NCBI RefSeq assembly: GCF_028683135.1
Contig: NZ_JAJUBB010000001.1
Span: 248,001-312,000, forward strand
Reading direction: 5' to 3'
From: Enterovibrio qingdaonensis
GTDB lineage: Bacteria; Pseudomonadota; Gammaproteobacteria; Enterobacterales; Vibrionaceae
Length of the DNA: 64,000 nucleotides
Both the position numbers and the translations under genes were made by a program. Positions 26,866 through 35,854 of the stretch are shown here, piece after piece (positions within the stretch are counted from its first letter, which is position 1; every line of letters starts with the position of its first letter). The notes beneath the pieces are model-generated. The model made no database searches. It was not told where the DNA came from and saw only the letters and a program-made list of their open reading frames with translations.

Positions 26866-28841
26866 CGGCGTGTCTCCAAGGAGCGAGTCACGAAGGCTGA
26901 CATCCACCAAATAATAAGCAAAGCAACCGCTGCTAGACCTGCGGGATAGCCAATAAAAGCGGCTTTAACAAATTGAGATGTACTGCTAGAAAACTCACGT
27001 TCGCTCAATACACCCGCGGGAGGCATGATGTGTTCGTTACGTAAAAAACTTGCGAACTCTTCGGACGTACTTTCCAGCATGATAATGCGATACCAGCCTT
27101 GGTCATTGGTATGTTTTACATACGCGATTTCATCAACCGTGTTTGGCTCAAAGTCATTAACGCTTTCTTCTTCAAATTGGGTGTTAGCAACAAAATCAAA
27201 CAGACGTTGCTTCATTTCCCCCCACGTCGAATGCGGTTTAATTTCGGTAAAGAAAGGGGTCGCTTGCTCTTCTTCCCCAAACACAACGTGGAATGGCCTT
27301 GTTTGTTCGCGGTCCGCCGTCACCAGAAGGCCAGGCATCGCTTTTTTTGTATGATGGGACACATGACTAATCAATCGCCAGAGGCTTTCAAGCTGCACCG
27401 GATCATTGGGGTCTACTGTTAGTTGGGCTTTTTTCCCACAATCATCTGAAATAGCATAAAAATCCTGGGGAGAAACGTGGTGACTTTCTGTAGGGATAAA
27501 TTTAACCCATGAGCTTAATTTGAGGTTCGACTTTTCCGACATGTATACAGCAAAACGACGTTGTTGATTTCGAACATCTACAGGTCCATAAACCTCTACC
27601 GTCACTTTGTTAATCCCAGGCCGGAAATCACGCATTGGAATGTTTAAACGATAGTGTTGGGAATCTCTCCAATAACTAGAACGCAGCGGCAGGCTATTTG
27701 CGTAATCACCATTAACCCGCAAAATCATCGACCCGGCACCGGGGGCCACACGCGAGTGAGTCAACAACAGGTTTATTTTCGCGTTGTCTTCACTACTAAA
27801 AAGGATATTACTTGGCATGACAAGACTCAGTTCTAACGGTGTGTCCGTCAAATCCGATTGGTCGGTAAACTCAGACAATAGATAGGTAGAATCACTCTTA
27901 AGCGAACGATCAATCATGTCATCGTCTTCGGTGACTACCCAGTGATCTCGTTCAGGTAGTCGACGCACATTATTCGCAAATACCTTGGTCGCACGTTTAA
28001 CGTCCCTTTCACTTACGCCTGAGAGGAACAATACCCATTCTGACGTTTTAGCCGTGTCTGCCATCCCCAAATAAGGACCGACAATCTGCTGATATTGCTC
28101 TTGACCAATCCAACCCGCACTCAATAAGTCATCGCGGGTTCCAAAGACAATGGCTGGCCCTTCAAGTGCTGCGTTATATTCTGAAAACTGCCGATAGTCG
28201 AAGTGGTATTCCTTGGAACCCGCTTTTAAGGTCCAACCTTGCACCAAAGAAGCTGCAATGTTTAACGCCGCTTCTGGGTCATTTTTTAACACAGAGACTA
28301 AGTGAACTGGCGCATCGTGATGTTGGCCACTTCGCACCATTTCATCAAATGATGAAATGGTTGCGTTGCTCACTTGCCCACTCTCTTGATAATTCAACGT
28401 GTATGAGGAACGTTCTGCGCTAATAATGGTTTTCAGCCGTGTCGTATCAATCACCAACGACGGATCATTCGATAGATGCTGGATTCGTAAGTCCAACCGA
28501 GGTTCACGCTTTGACAATAGTTCCGACGGAATTGTCATTTCAACCAGCTGATGCTGAGCCCTTTGCTTGATTTCAACATTGGCTAAGGTTCTATTGCCTG
28601 CCGATATCCAAAGCATCGATTTATCAATCACATTGTTATTGTAAATTGACAGGGACAGACGGATGCTGTCGACCTCTTGCCCATCCAATATAGAAATAGG
28701 CACTGACACAGTTTGGCTTTGACCTCGTAAAACGATGTCATTTTGATTATCTGTCGCATAGGTTAACGGGACCTTTGCCGTTTTTTCAGCCATTGCAAAA
28801 GCAGACAGAAAGAAAAGAATTAACGCTGCGCACTTATTCAT
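26862..28841 (-). CDS. bcsB: Cellulose synthase periplasmic subunit BcsB
   Basis: This 659-aa protein (signal peptide MNKCAALILFFLSAFAMA) pairs with BcsA, carries the carbohydrate-binding domains that guide the glucan through the periplasm, and is anchored by a C-terminal membrane span (about residues 632-652, AAFIGYPAGLAAVALLIIWW). The BcsB-typical RVNGDYANSLPL and MPSNILFSSEDNAKINLLLT segments are seen. E. coli BcsB is longer (779 residues). Its start overlaps the bcsA stop by 8 bases, with GGGAG before it, indicating coupled translation. Confidence 0.93.
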   Translation of the reverse strand: MNKCAALILFFLSAFAMAEKTAKVPLTYATDNQNDIVLRGQSQTVSVPISILDGQEVDSIRLSLSIYNNNVIDKSMLWISAGNRTLANVEIKQRAQHQLVEMTIPSELLSKREPRLDLRIQHLSNDPSLVIDTTRLKTIISAERSSYTLNYQESGQVSNATISSFDEMVRSGQHHDAPVHLVSVLKNDPEAALNIAASLVQGWTLKAGSKEYHFDYRQFSEYNAALEGPAIVFGTRDDLLSAGWIGQEQYQQIVGPYLGMADTAKTSEWVLFLSGVSERDVKRATKVFANNVRRLPERDHWVVTEDDDMIDRSLKSDSTYLLSEFTDQSDLTDTPLELSLVMPSNILFSSEDNAKINLLLTHSRVAPGAGSMILRVNGDYANSLPLRSSYWRDSQHYRLNIPMRDFRPGINKVTVEVYGPVDVRNQQRRFAVYMSEKSNLKLSSWVKFIPTESHHVSPQDFYAISDDCGKKAQLTVDPNDPVQLESLWRLISHVSHHTKKAMPGLLVTADREQTRPFHVVFGEEEQATPFFTEIKPHSTWGEMKQRLFDFVANTQFEEESVNDFEPNTVDEIAYVKHTNDQGWYRIIMLESTSEEFASFLRNEHIMPPAGVLSEREFSSSTSQFVKAAFIGYPAGLAAVALLIIWWMSAFVTRSLETRR

Positions 28842-31056
28842 TCTGAAACTCCCTTTTTCCCTGATAGTTGGATGCCTGTACTTTTTGTTTAACTGACGTG
28901 GTTAACACGCGCGTCAGGTTTTGGCATACCAGAGAAAACAGACCAAGCACGGAAGAGAACACATCTTGATTGAGACTCTCTTCATAACGTCTACGCTCTT
29001 TCCACCGACTACTCTGCCCGTACGCTTTCGCATACTGAATTTGCATGTCTTGTGCCATGTGACTTTCCAACAAGCAGCAAACTTGAACGCCATGATGGCC
29101 ATTTTTCACAGCGACAACTCGCATGTTCAGGTGAACCATTTGATAAAGCGGTTTCTTGCTCTTGGCACTCCGTCCCTTCTCTGTGAAATAAGCGACATCC
29201 ACCATGTCACCTCTGTGAACGTCATGTTCAGACTCTTTCAATGTTAATCGAGCACCTTTCAAAGAGATGTCATTCAAGGTCGCGTTAATGCTCTTGTCTT
29301 CAAATTTGATGACCGCCTTTTCATTCATAAGTAAACGCGGCTCGCTACGCCGTTGTTGTTTTTCAAGCATCGCGCCTAAACAGAGCACAATAAGCATAAG
29401 ATTGAAGGTATTGAAAATGATCACCAATATCAGTTGGCTTTGCTCTGTTGGGAATTGGATATACCGATAGATCCCCCAAGCCTCGGCCAACACCACCAAT
29501 CCAAAAATAAACGCCATGAAGGGAGTGAGTTTCGAGAAACACACTTTTCTTGTTGTTTCCCCTTTTGGAGTCACGATGAAATTGGGTTTTTTAGGATGGA
29601 TCAATACGGAAAGTGCCGGCAAACAGAGGTAGATGGACAATGCCGTCTCATAGAGCTCAGAGAAAAACGCCCGCCGAGTCTTACCAAATAGCCTTTGCGT
29701 GATCATCACGCTGATCACGAGATGTGGAACAACAAAGATTAAGAAATCTGTGGCGTTGCCAACGAAAATCTGAAGATCCAGAAGCAAATAAAGTAACGGG
29801 GAAAGTAAAAATACCGACCGGAATATTGGGAAGAACCAATAGAGTGTCGAGTTCAGATAACATACCCGCTGCGCCATGCTGAGGCCGCGTTTAAAGAGCG
29901 GGTTATTTAACAAGAATATCTGAATCATACCCTGAGACCAGCGCGAACGCTGAGTTACGTAAGCACCAAAGGTATCAGGAGAAAGCCCAGCAACCATAGC
30001 GCGATTGAGGTAGGCACTGTCCCAACCATTGGCGTGAATATTGATTGCGGTATCAGCATCCTCCGTGATGGTTTTGGTTGAGATCCCACCTACTTCCTCA
30101 AGTGCGACACGACGTATAACCGCGGCTGAACCACAAAAGAAGCAACCATTCCAAAAATCCATACCCAATAGAATTTTGTTATAGAACATTTCATTTTCAG
30201 AAGGCACCTTATCTTCAATGCCCAGATTCCGTTCTACCGGGCCTGGCGTGATAAAGAAATGCGGTGTCTGAACAAAGCCTAAGTTCGGTTCTTTTTGGAA
30301 CAACCCCACTGTATTGGACAAGAAGTCTCGTGTCGGTACATGGTCTGCATCCAAAATCAGGATTAAGTCGCCGTCACTTTTTTTCAATGCATGGTTAATG
30401 TTGCCCGCTTTCGCCTTTTCGTTACGGTCTCGCGTAATATAGTGTGCTCCCACCTCAGCACAGAACGCTTTTAATGACTCGGCTCTGCGCTTTGCCTGAT
30501 CAGCAGCATCCACATCGTCATCCGACAATTTCTGATGTGTCCCCCCATCGTCGAGTACATACACATTGCAGACACCTGAATACTCAAGCCGAGACGCAGC
30601 CAAAATCGTAGGTTCAACGACATCTAACGGTTCATTGTATGTGGGGATAAAGACATCAACGGATGGCAGCGTTTTTTGATGATCTATCGGGACGCGCTTT
30701 CTCTCGTAAGGTTTGACCGTGACAAACATACCCATCACATAAACCAAAATACCGTAGCACTCCGCAAAGAAAAGCAACATTGCAAACGGCAGATCCAAAT
30801 TACTTTCCCAAGGAAGCGTTTCGTGGAATCGCCAATAAATATATCTGAACGAAATAAACGCGCCGATAATTAAAATGAACGTTGTTGCTCTCGTAGACAT
30901 GTTTCTAGATAACAACAAGATAAGAACAAAAGCACTCGATGCGAGCCACAAGTGCGTATCAGTGGAAATATTCAGTGTCGCAAGCATGAACAAAGCGTAA
31001 AGCCCGCACAAAACCAGCAGCACTTTAATTAGCCGCGTAAACAGATTTAGTCGCAT
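28834..31056 (-). CDS. bcsA: Cellulose synthase catalytic subunit BcsA (UDP-forming)
   Basis: This 740-aa inner-membrane glycosyltransferase polymerises UDP-glucose into beta-1,4-glucan. All family-2 motifs are intact: DD at 169-170, DADHV at 236-240, TED at 331-333 and QRSRW at 369-373, with membrane segments on either side. The C-terminus has a PilZ domain with RxxxR in QRRSEPR and DxSxxG in NDISLKGA, so it should be activated by cyclic di-GMP. The length is close to Komagataeibacter BcsA rather than to E. coli (872). It follows the lipoprotein gene by one base and is followed by bcsB, bcsZ and the TPR gene. No bcsQ, bcsE or bcsG is present here. Confidence 0.97.
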   Translation of the reverse strand: MRLNLFTRLIKVLLVLCGLYALFMLATLNISTDTHLWLASSAFVLILLLSRNMSTRATTFILIIGAFISFRYIYWRFHETLPWESNLDLPFAMLLFFAECYGILVYVMGMFVTVKPYERKRVPIDHQKTLPSVDVFIPTYNEPLDVVEPTILAASRLEYSGVCNVYVLDDGGTHQKLSDDDVDAADQAKRRAESLKAFCAEVGAHYITRDRNEKAKAGNINHALKKSDGDLILILDADHVPTRDFLSNTVGLFQKEPNLGFVQTPHFFITPGPVERNLGIEDKVPSENEMFYNKILLGMDFWNGCFFCGSAAVIRRVALEEVGGISTKTITEDADTAINIHANGWDSAYLNRAMVAGLSPDTFGAYVTQRSRWSQGMIQIFLLNNPLFKRGLSMAQRVCYLNSTLYWFFPIFRSVFLLSPLLYLLLDLQIFVGNATDFLIFVVPHLVISVMITQRLFGKTRRAFFSELYETALSIYLCLPALSVLIHPKKPNFIVTPKGETTRKVCFSKLTPFMAFIFGLVVLAEAWGIYRYIQFPTEQSQLILVIIFNTFNLMLIVLCLGAMLEKQQRRSEPRLLMNEKAVIKFEDKSINATLNDISLKGARLTLKESEHDVHRGDMVDVAYFTEKGRSAKSKKPLYQMVHLNMRVVAVKNGHHGVQVCCLLESHMAQDMQIQYAKAYGQSSRWKERRRYEESLNQDVFSSVLGLFSLVCQNLTRVLTTSVKQKVQASNYQGKREFQNE

Positions 31057-31057
31057 T

Positions 31058-31579
31058 TCAGAACCCTTCTAACAATAAAGAGAGCTTGAGTCGGTTCACC
31101 CAAGAGATGTCTTTTTCTTGATCAGCAGTGCAGTAGTGAGTAAAAAGCGATAGCCAGTAGCCACCTTTTTTCGAATTCTGAAGAGCTACAACACAACGCT
31201 CCCCCGTTTCTTTCGTGGTTGTCCAGTACTGAAAAGGCCCAATAGCGTTATAGGCGAGTAAGCCTTCATTGTCTGGCACATGAAAAACGAATTGGGAAGG
31301 CGGTTGTTTTAACGGACTTTGGCCAACCACTTGAACCAAGATGTTTTCACCTTCCAAAAACGTGTCGTTTTCAAGCAAGGTCCAAAACCAAGTTTCTTCA
31401 TTGTGTAATTGGCGATAACTTTTAACTGTATCGATACCATCAATCAAAACAGGCAATTGAAAGGAATCAACTTGCGTCGGATCGTAAATACGAAACTGGC
31501 TATTTTTTGATGTCATTTGACACCCTGACAATAAAAATATACCGACGAATGCAATGTAAAGATGGCAACGTAAATTCAT
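31058..31579 (-). CDS. Lipoprotein at the head of the cellulose operon
   Basis: This 173-aa protein is not one I recognise. It has a lipoprotein signal peptide with the lipobox LLSGC and, after the cysteine, a short soluble domain of mixed beta strands with two cysteines (GERCVVAL and THYCTADQ). It stops one base before bcsA, so it is the first gene of the same operon, and may supply an outer-membrane or periplasmic part missing because bcsC is shortened. That is inference. The GTG at 31591 is too close to GGGAG to be the start; the ATG at 31579 was chosen. Confidence 0.6.
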   Translation of the reverse strand: MNLRCHLYIAFVGIFLLSGCQMTSKNSQFRIYDPTQVDSFQLPVLIDGIDTVKSYRQLHNEETWFWTLLENDTFLEGENILVQVVGQSPLKQPPSQFVFHVPDNEGLLAYNAIGPFQYWTTTKETGERCVVALQNSKKGGYWLSLFTHYCTADQEKDISWVNRLKLSLLLEGF

Positions 31580-31718
31580 GTTAAGCAACACTCCCTATGT
31601 TCACCCGCTTGAGTTCTAAGCAAGGAAGATGCCACATCAAATAAATCTATATTTATCCCAATTTATCAATGCGTTAATGGTAATTTAATTTCTTACATTG
31701 TTAAGTCGCCCCACTCTT

Positions 31719-31741
31719 AATGTGATCTTACGCATCACATT
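31719..31741. promoter_or_regulatory. Dyad upstream of the cellulose operon, candidate operator
   Basis: Perfect 8-bp arms AATGTGAT and ATCACATT flank a 7-base centre (CTTACGC). The site is 140 bp before the first gene of the cellulose operon and 263 bp before tldD. The spacing does not fit CRP. The remainder of 31592-32003 shows AT-rich DNA without a supportable gene. Confidence 0.45.
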
Positions 31742-32003
31742 CTCAATATGACTTTGAAAATGAATATAAGTGACTAAACATGTGTAAAATGGAAAGAACG
31801 CTAGGTTGAGAATAAAGTAAGCCTCTTAAGTACATCCTGAATTCAGTTATTAGCCTAAAAAAACACCATCTCGACCAAGACAGATTACAAAGCAACCAAT
31901 TAATCTTGCCTATATCACTAAAAGGTAAAGATGATTGGTGCAATTCCCTCAACCTGATAATCTGAAAGTAATAAGAAGCTGACTCTCTATAGAGGAGAAA
32001 TAA

Positions 32004-33389
32004 ATGCTAAATACCAACACTGCTAAAGCGGTGATTGATCACGCTCTATTTCTGGGTGCTGATTTTGCTGAGCTCTTTGTAGAGCGTCATCATTCAGGAA
32101 GCGTTGAACTGCTATCCGGCGACGTTGATAAAGTGAATTCCGGCATTGATTTTGGAATTGGTATTCGTCTTTTTTTTGGTAAGAAAGTCCTGTACGGCTA
32201 CACCAATAGCCTCGATGAAGAAAAATTAAAGCAGGTCACCTCTCTACTATGTGCCAAAGACAAACGAGACCAAATTGCGACAGCTGGTGCGTTGAACTTT
32301 ATGACGGGGAACAATCGTCATCACGCATCTATGCCATTCTCAACAGATAACCATGTTGAAGAAAAAATTGCCTACTTGCGAAGGGTTGATGCAAAAGCGC
32401 GCGCTGAAAGTGACAAGATTTCGCAAATCGTTGGTCGCATACTCCAGCGCGAACAGCATGTAGAGATCTTTAACTCAACAGGTCTTCATATCCAAGATAC
32501 CCGCCATTACACCCGCATTGTTTCATCTGTTGTTGCTTCTTCTGGCAGCGAACAATCCACGGGTTACGAAGCACCTGGCATGCTATCTGGCTGGGAGTTT
32601 AACACCCAAATCGACCCGGAAGCCCTTGGCGAACAAGCCGCAAAGCAAGCACTTATTAAGCTTGGTGCAGCGGCTTGTCCTTCTGGTGAAATGCCAGTGG
32701 TTATCGGTAATGGTTTCGGCGGCGTGATTTTCCATGAAGCATGTGGACACTTGCTTGAAACCACATCCGTCGCTAAAAAAGCCTCGGTATTCCACGACAA
32801 AATGGGTGAAATGATAGCTAACCCTGTCGTTAATGCTGTTGATGACGGTCTAATGACTAACGAATGGGGCTCCATCAACATTGATGACGAAGGCATGGAA
32901 ACCCAACACACGCAACTGATTAAAGATGGCAGGTTAACCAGCTTTATGGTCGACCATATGGGTAGCCTAAAAACGGGGTTTGCGCGCACAGGTTCTGGTC
33001 GTCGAGAATCATACAAGTACGCCCCTACGTCACGAATGCGTAATACATATATCGAAGCAGGCAATGACTCCTTTGATGACATGATTAGCGGTATTGAACG
33101 CGGTATTTATGCCAAGAAAATGGGCGGCGGCTCAGTACAGCCTGGTACGGGCGAGTTTAACTTTGCCGTGCAAGAAGCTTACATGATTGAAAATGGCAAG
33201 ATTACGCATCCACTGAAATCAGCAACGCTGATCAGTACTGGCCCTAAAGTGTTGAAAGAAATCAGTATGGTTGGCAACGATTTTGCCCTTGCTGCTGGTA
33301 TGTGCGGTTCAGTCAGCGGTGCAGTGCCGACTACGGTTGGTCAGCCCGCACTTAAAGTCGATAACATTCTTGTGGGAGGTGGTAACTAA
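32004..33389 (+). CDS. TldD-like metalloprotease subunit
   Basis: This 461-aa protein has the TldD zinc site HEACGH in GVIFHEACGHLLET and the downstream GRRESYKYAPTSRMRNTYIEAG block. TldD and TldE form a hollow heterodimeric protease that degrades unfolded peptides and matures some peptide antibiotics. AGAGGAG precedes the ATG. It overlaps the next gene by one base (TAATG). In most gamma-proteobacteria housekeeping tldD and pmbA lie far apart, so this adjacent pair may be an additional, paralogous set; the window alone cannot show that. Confidence 0.9.
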   Translation: MLNTNTAKAVIDHALFLGADFAELFVERHHSGSVELLSGDVDKVNSGIDFGIGIRLFFGKKVLYGYTNSLDEEKLKQVTSLLCAKDKRDQIATAGALNFMTGNNRHHASMPFSTDNHVEEKIAYLRRVDAKARAESDKISQIVGRILQREQHVEIFNSTGLHIQDTRHYTRIVSSVVASSGSEQSTGYEAPGMLSGWEFNTQIDPEALGEQAAKQALIKLGAAACPSGEMPVVIGNGFGGVIFHEACGHLLETTSVAKKASVFHDKMGEMIANPVVNAVDDGLMTNEWGSINIDDEGMETQHTQLIKDGRLTSFMVDHMGSLKTGFARTGSGRRESYKYAPTSRMRNTYIEAGNDSFDDMISGIERGIYAKKMGGGSVQPGTGEFNFAVQEAYMIENGKITHPLKSATLISTGPKVLKEISMVGNDFALAAGMCGSVSGAVPTTVGQPALKVDNILVGGGN

Positions 33390-34732
33390 TGAGCGAGATG
33401 AAAACATTAGAAAACGCCGTCGAACAAGTCCTCGACTTGGCAGCAAAGCAAGGTGCTCAAGCAGATGTTATTGCGTCGAGTGGCGAGAGCTTCAGTTTAA
33501 AAGCAGATCAAGGCGAATTGTCAGAGTACAAGGTCACTGCCAGCCAAGTAATTGGTGTGCGTGTAATTAAAGATGAACACGTTGCAATTAGCTACTCCGA
33601 GTCACTTGAACCCGCGAGTCTTGAGCAGATGGTCCAGCAGGCTCTGACAAACGCGAGTTACACAAAAAAAGACCCGTTACAACAAATTCGTGCAGAAGGT
33701 TTAATCCTTCACACCGACCCGTCGGAAATCTTCCAAGAAGACACCGCGACGCCAGAGCAAAAAATTGAGCTGGCATTAGCATTAGAAGGCCGAATTCGCG
33801 AGAAACCTCTCGCTAAATCTGCGCCCTACAATGGTTACAGTGAAAACAGTTCTCTTACATTACTCGGCAATACCTTGGGCACACGATGCTCACATCAAGA
33901 ACGGACTTTTAGCTGCTATACCACTGCGTTAATCGACCATAACGGCAAACAGGCCATGCATATCGCCGCCTCTGTTGCACGACGCTTCGACGGTTTGTCG
34001 CCGGATAAAATCGTCAATGATGCCTATGAAATGGCGAATGCATTACTCGAAGGCGAACCTGTAGAGACTGGGAAATATGCTGTTGTCTTTGCACAAGATT
34101 GTCTCAATGAAGTATTAGGGGCTTTCGGCAGTTGTTTCTCGGGTGAATCAGCGAAACGAGGCATTAACCCTTGGCGTGATAAAGTCGGCGAGCAGGTTGC
34201 AAGCCCGCTGCTGACATTTAGCGATATCGCTTACATGAAAAATGGGCATTCGATTAAAGCATTCGACAGTGAAGGCTTTGCAACTGGTGACACGCCGTTA
34301 ATTGAAAATGGCAAACTCATTGGTTTGTTGCACAACTCTGCAACCGCGGCACATTTTGGCGTCACACCAACCGCCAATGCAGGACGTTCAGCCAAGGGGA
34401 CGCTCAGCGTTACCTCTCGCCACGATGTTATTTCTGCGGGTACAAGCAGTGATGCTGAAATCACTGCGGGTGAATACCTTGAGTTGGTCGAACTGCAAGG
34501 CGTACATTCTGGCGCAGATGCTATCAGCGGCGAATTTTCGTTTGGTGCCAGTGGATTCCTTTGCCGAGATGGAAAGCGAATTCGCCCAGTTCGCGGGATA
34601 ACCGTTGCTGGTAACTTTTATACAATGATCAAAGAAGTTGATGCCGTTGGTAACACCGTCATCCCGAATTATGATGGCCGTTTCTTTGCGCCATTGATTC
34701 GATTTACACGTTTGAGCGTCGCTGGGAAATAA
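33389..34732 (+). CDS. TldE/PmbA-like protease subunit
   Basis: This 447-aa protein is the partner of the TldD-like gene directly upstream. It has the PmbA pattern (QAGVRVIKDEHVAISYS-like N-terminal stretch and the late GVHSGADAISGEFSFGASGFL block) and lacks the HExxxH motif, as expected for TldE. The start overlaps the upstream stop (TAATG), so the subunits are made in coupled fashion. A rho-independent terminator follows after 22 bases. Substrate unknown; no peptide-antibiotic precursor is visible nearby. Confidence 0.9.
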   Translation: MSEMKTLENAVEQVLDLAAKQGAQADVIASSGESFSLKADQGELSEYKVTASQVIGVRVIKDEHVAISYSESLEPASLEQMVQQALTNASYTKKDPLQQIRAEGLILHTDPSEIFQEDTATPEQKIELALALEGRIREKPLAKSAPYNGYSENSSLTLLGNTLGTRCSHQERTFSCYTTALIDHNGKQAMHIAASVARRFDGLSPDKIVNDAYEMANALLEGEPVETGKYAVVFAQDCLNEVLGAFGSCFSGESAKRGINPWRDKVGEQVASPLLTFSDIAYMKNGHSIKAFDSEGFATGDTPLIENGKLIGLLHNSATAAHFGVTPTANAGRSAKGTLSVTSRHDVISAGTSSDAEITAGEYLELVELQGVHSGADAISGEFSFGASGFLCRDGKRIRPVRGITVAGNFYTMIKEVDAVGNTVIPNYDGRFFAPLIRFTRLSVAGK

Positions 34733-34754
34733 CACTATCCGCCTAGCAAATATA

Positions 34755-34784
34755 AAAGAGTCCTGTGCATGGGCTCTTTTTTTT
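34755..34784 (+). terminator. Terminator of the tldD/pmbA-like operon
   Basis: AAAGAGTCC and GGGCTCTTT pair (one G-T wobble) around a 7-base loop, followed by a run of T on the plus strand. Confidence 0.88.
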
Positions 34785-34799
34785 GTCCACACTTAATAG

Positions 34800-35312
34800 A
34801 TGACAAAACCATCAATGCTATTAGAAACACCCCGTCTAACACTGCGTCACTTAAATGAAAGCGACGCTAGCTTTTTGAATGCGCTATACAACACCGATGG
34901 CTTCCTGACGTTTGTTGGTGACAAGAATATTCGCAGCGATATTGATGCAGCGGTGTATTTACGCTCGACGTTATTACCGATGTACAAGCAAGATCACATG
35001 GGGCTAATGGCAGTAGAAGAAAAAAATAGTGGGAAAGCGATTGGTATCTGCGGACTAATTAAACGGGATTCTCTCGATGACATTGACTTGGGCTATGGCT
35101 TTTTTCCAGAATCGCAACGTCAAGGCTATGCGAAAGAAGCCGCTGAAGCAGTGATTGGTATTGCAAAAGAAACGTTAGCCGTTCCTCAAATAGTGGCGAT
35201 CACGCACCCAACCAACAATCGCAGTATAACCTTACTCGAAAAGTTGGGATTTGAGCATCAAGTTCAGGATACGAACGATCCTGAACTTATTCTTCTAAAA
35301 CTGGCTTTTTAG
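34800..35312 (+). CDS. GNAT-family N-acetyltransferase (RimJ/RimL type)
   Basis: This 170-aa acetyltransferase begins with the RimJ/RimL-typical LLETPRLTLRHLNESDA and has the acetyl-CoA loop PESQRQGYAKEAAEAVI, then NNRSITLLEKLGFE. It would transfer acetyl from acetyl-CoA to an amine of a protein or small molecule, but the substrate is unknown. Its stop overlaps the converging NYN gene by 4 bases. The ATG comes 16 bases after the T-run of the preceding terminator, with no clear Shine-Dalgarno, so expression may be low. Confidence 0.88.
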   Translation: MTKPSMLLETPRLTLRHLNESDASFLNALYNTDGFLTFVGDKNIRSDIDAAVYLRSTLLPMYKQDHMGLMAVEEKNSGKAIGICGLIKRDSLDDIDLGYGFFPESQRQGYAKEAAEAVIGIAKETLAVPQIVAITHPTNNRSITLLEKLGFEHQVQDTNDPELILLKLAF

Positions 35313-35797
35313 AGCAATATATCTTCGTTGATAGGTATGAACCTATCGACTGCGTTGATTAACGAATTGGCCGTTAGTGTGGGAACACCGAATACAACGG
35401 CTTCTTTGCCATATCCTTCACGAACTTTCGCCATTAACATATCGAAATCCCCATCGCCAGAAAGCAAAACAATGATATCGACAGGTTGCTCCTCAGACTG
35501 CGCCGCTTCCATCACATCAATCGCAATACCGACATCCCAATCGCCTTTTGTACTGCCATCACTTCTTTGGATGTAGGGTTTTAACTTTACATCAAAGCCA
35601 ATATGTCGCAGCGCATCTTGAAATTTGATCTGTTGGTCATCATCCCTCGAAATGGCATATGCATTGGCCGAGACCACATTGCCCATCTCATTGAGTTGCT
35701 GCCACAACTTACGATAATTAAACTGACGCCCATAGGCTTGTCGGGTGGTGTAATAAATATTTTGAACGTCTGCGAATACGGCAATGTTTTTCAACAT
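35309..35797 (-). CDS. NYN-domain protein (LabA/DUF88-like)
   Basis: This 162-aa protein is a single NYN (PIN-like) nuclease domain: NIAVFADVQNIYY gives the first acidic site, KGDWDVGIAIDVMEAA the second and LLSGDGDFDMLMAKVREGYGKEAVVFG the third. These acidic residues bind Mg or Mn in PIN-type RNases, so an RNase is likely but unproved. The last residues converge on the GNAT gene with a 4-base overlap. Cytoplasmic, no partner identified. Confidence 0.88.
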   Translation of the reverse strand: MLKNIAVFADVQNIYYTTRQAYGRQFNYRKLWQQLNEMGNVVSANAYAISRDDDQQIKFQDALRHIGFDVKLKPYIQRSDGSTKGDWDVGIAIDVMEAAQSEEQPVDIIVLLSGDGDFDMLMAKVREGYGKEAVVFGVPTLTANSLINAVDRFIPINEDILL

Positions 35798-35854
35798 GTC
35801 TCAACCAAGTCATTGTATTTTCAACCGCCACTATGCATGTCACGGAAGAATGCT

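Noticed and set aside
31721-31739. CRP site in the bcs-tldD region (TGTGA...TCACA)
   Set aside because: The spacing between half-sites is 9 instead of 6 bases, so it does not fit CRP; kept only as a dyad of unknown regulator.
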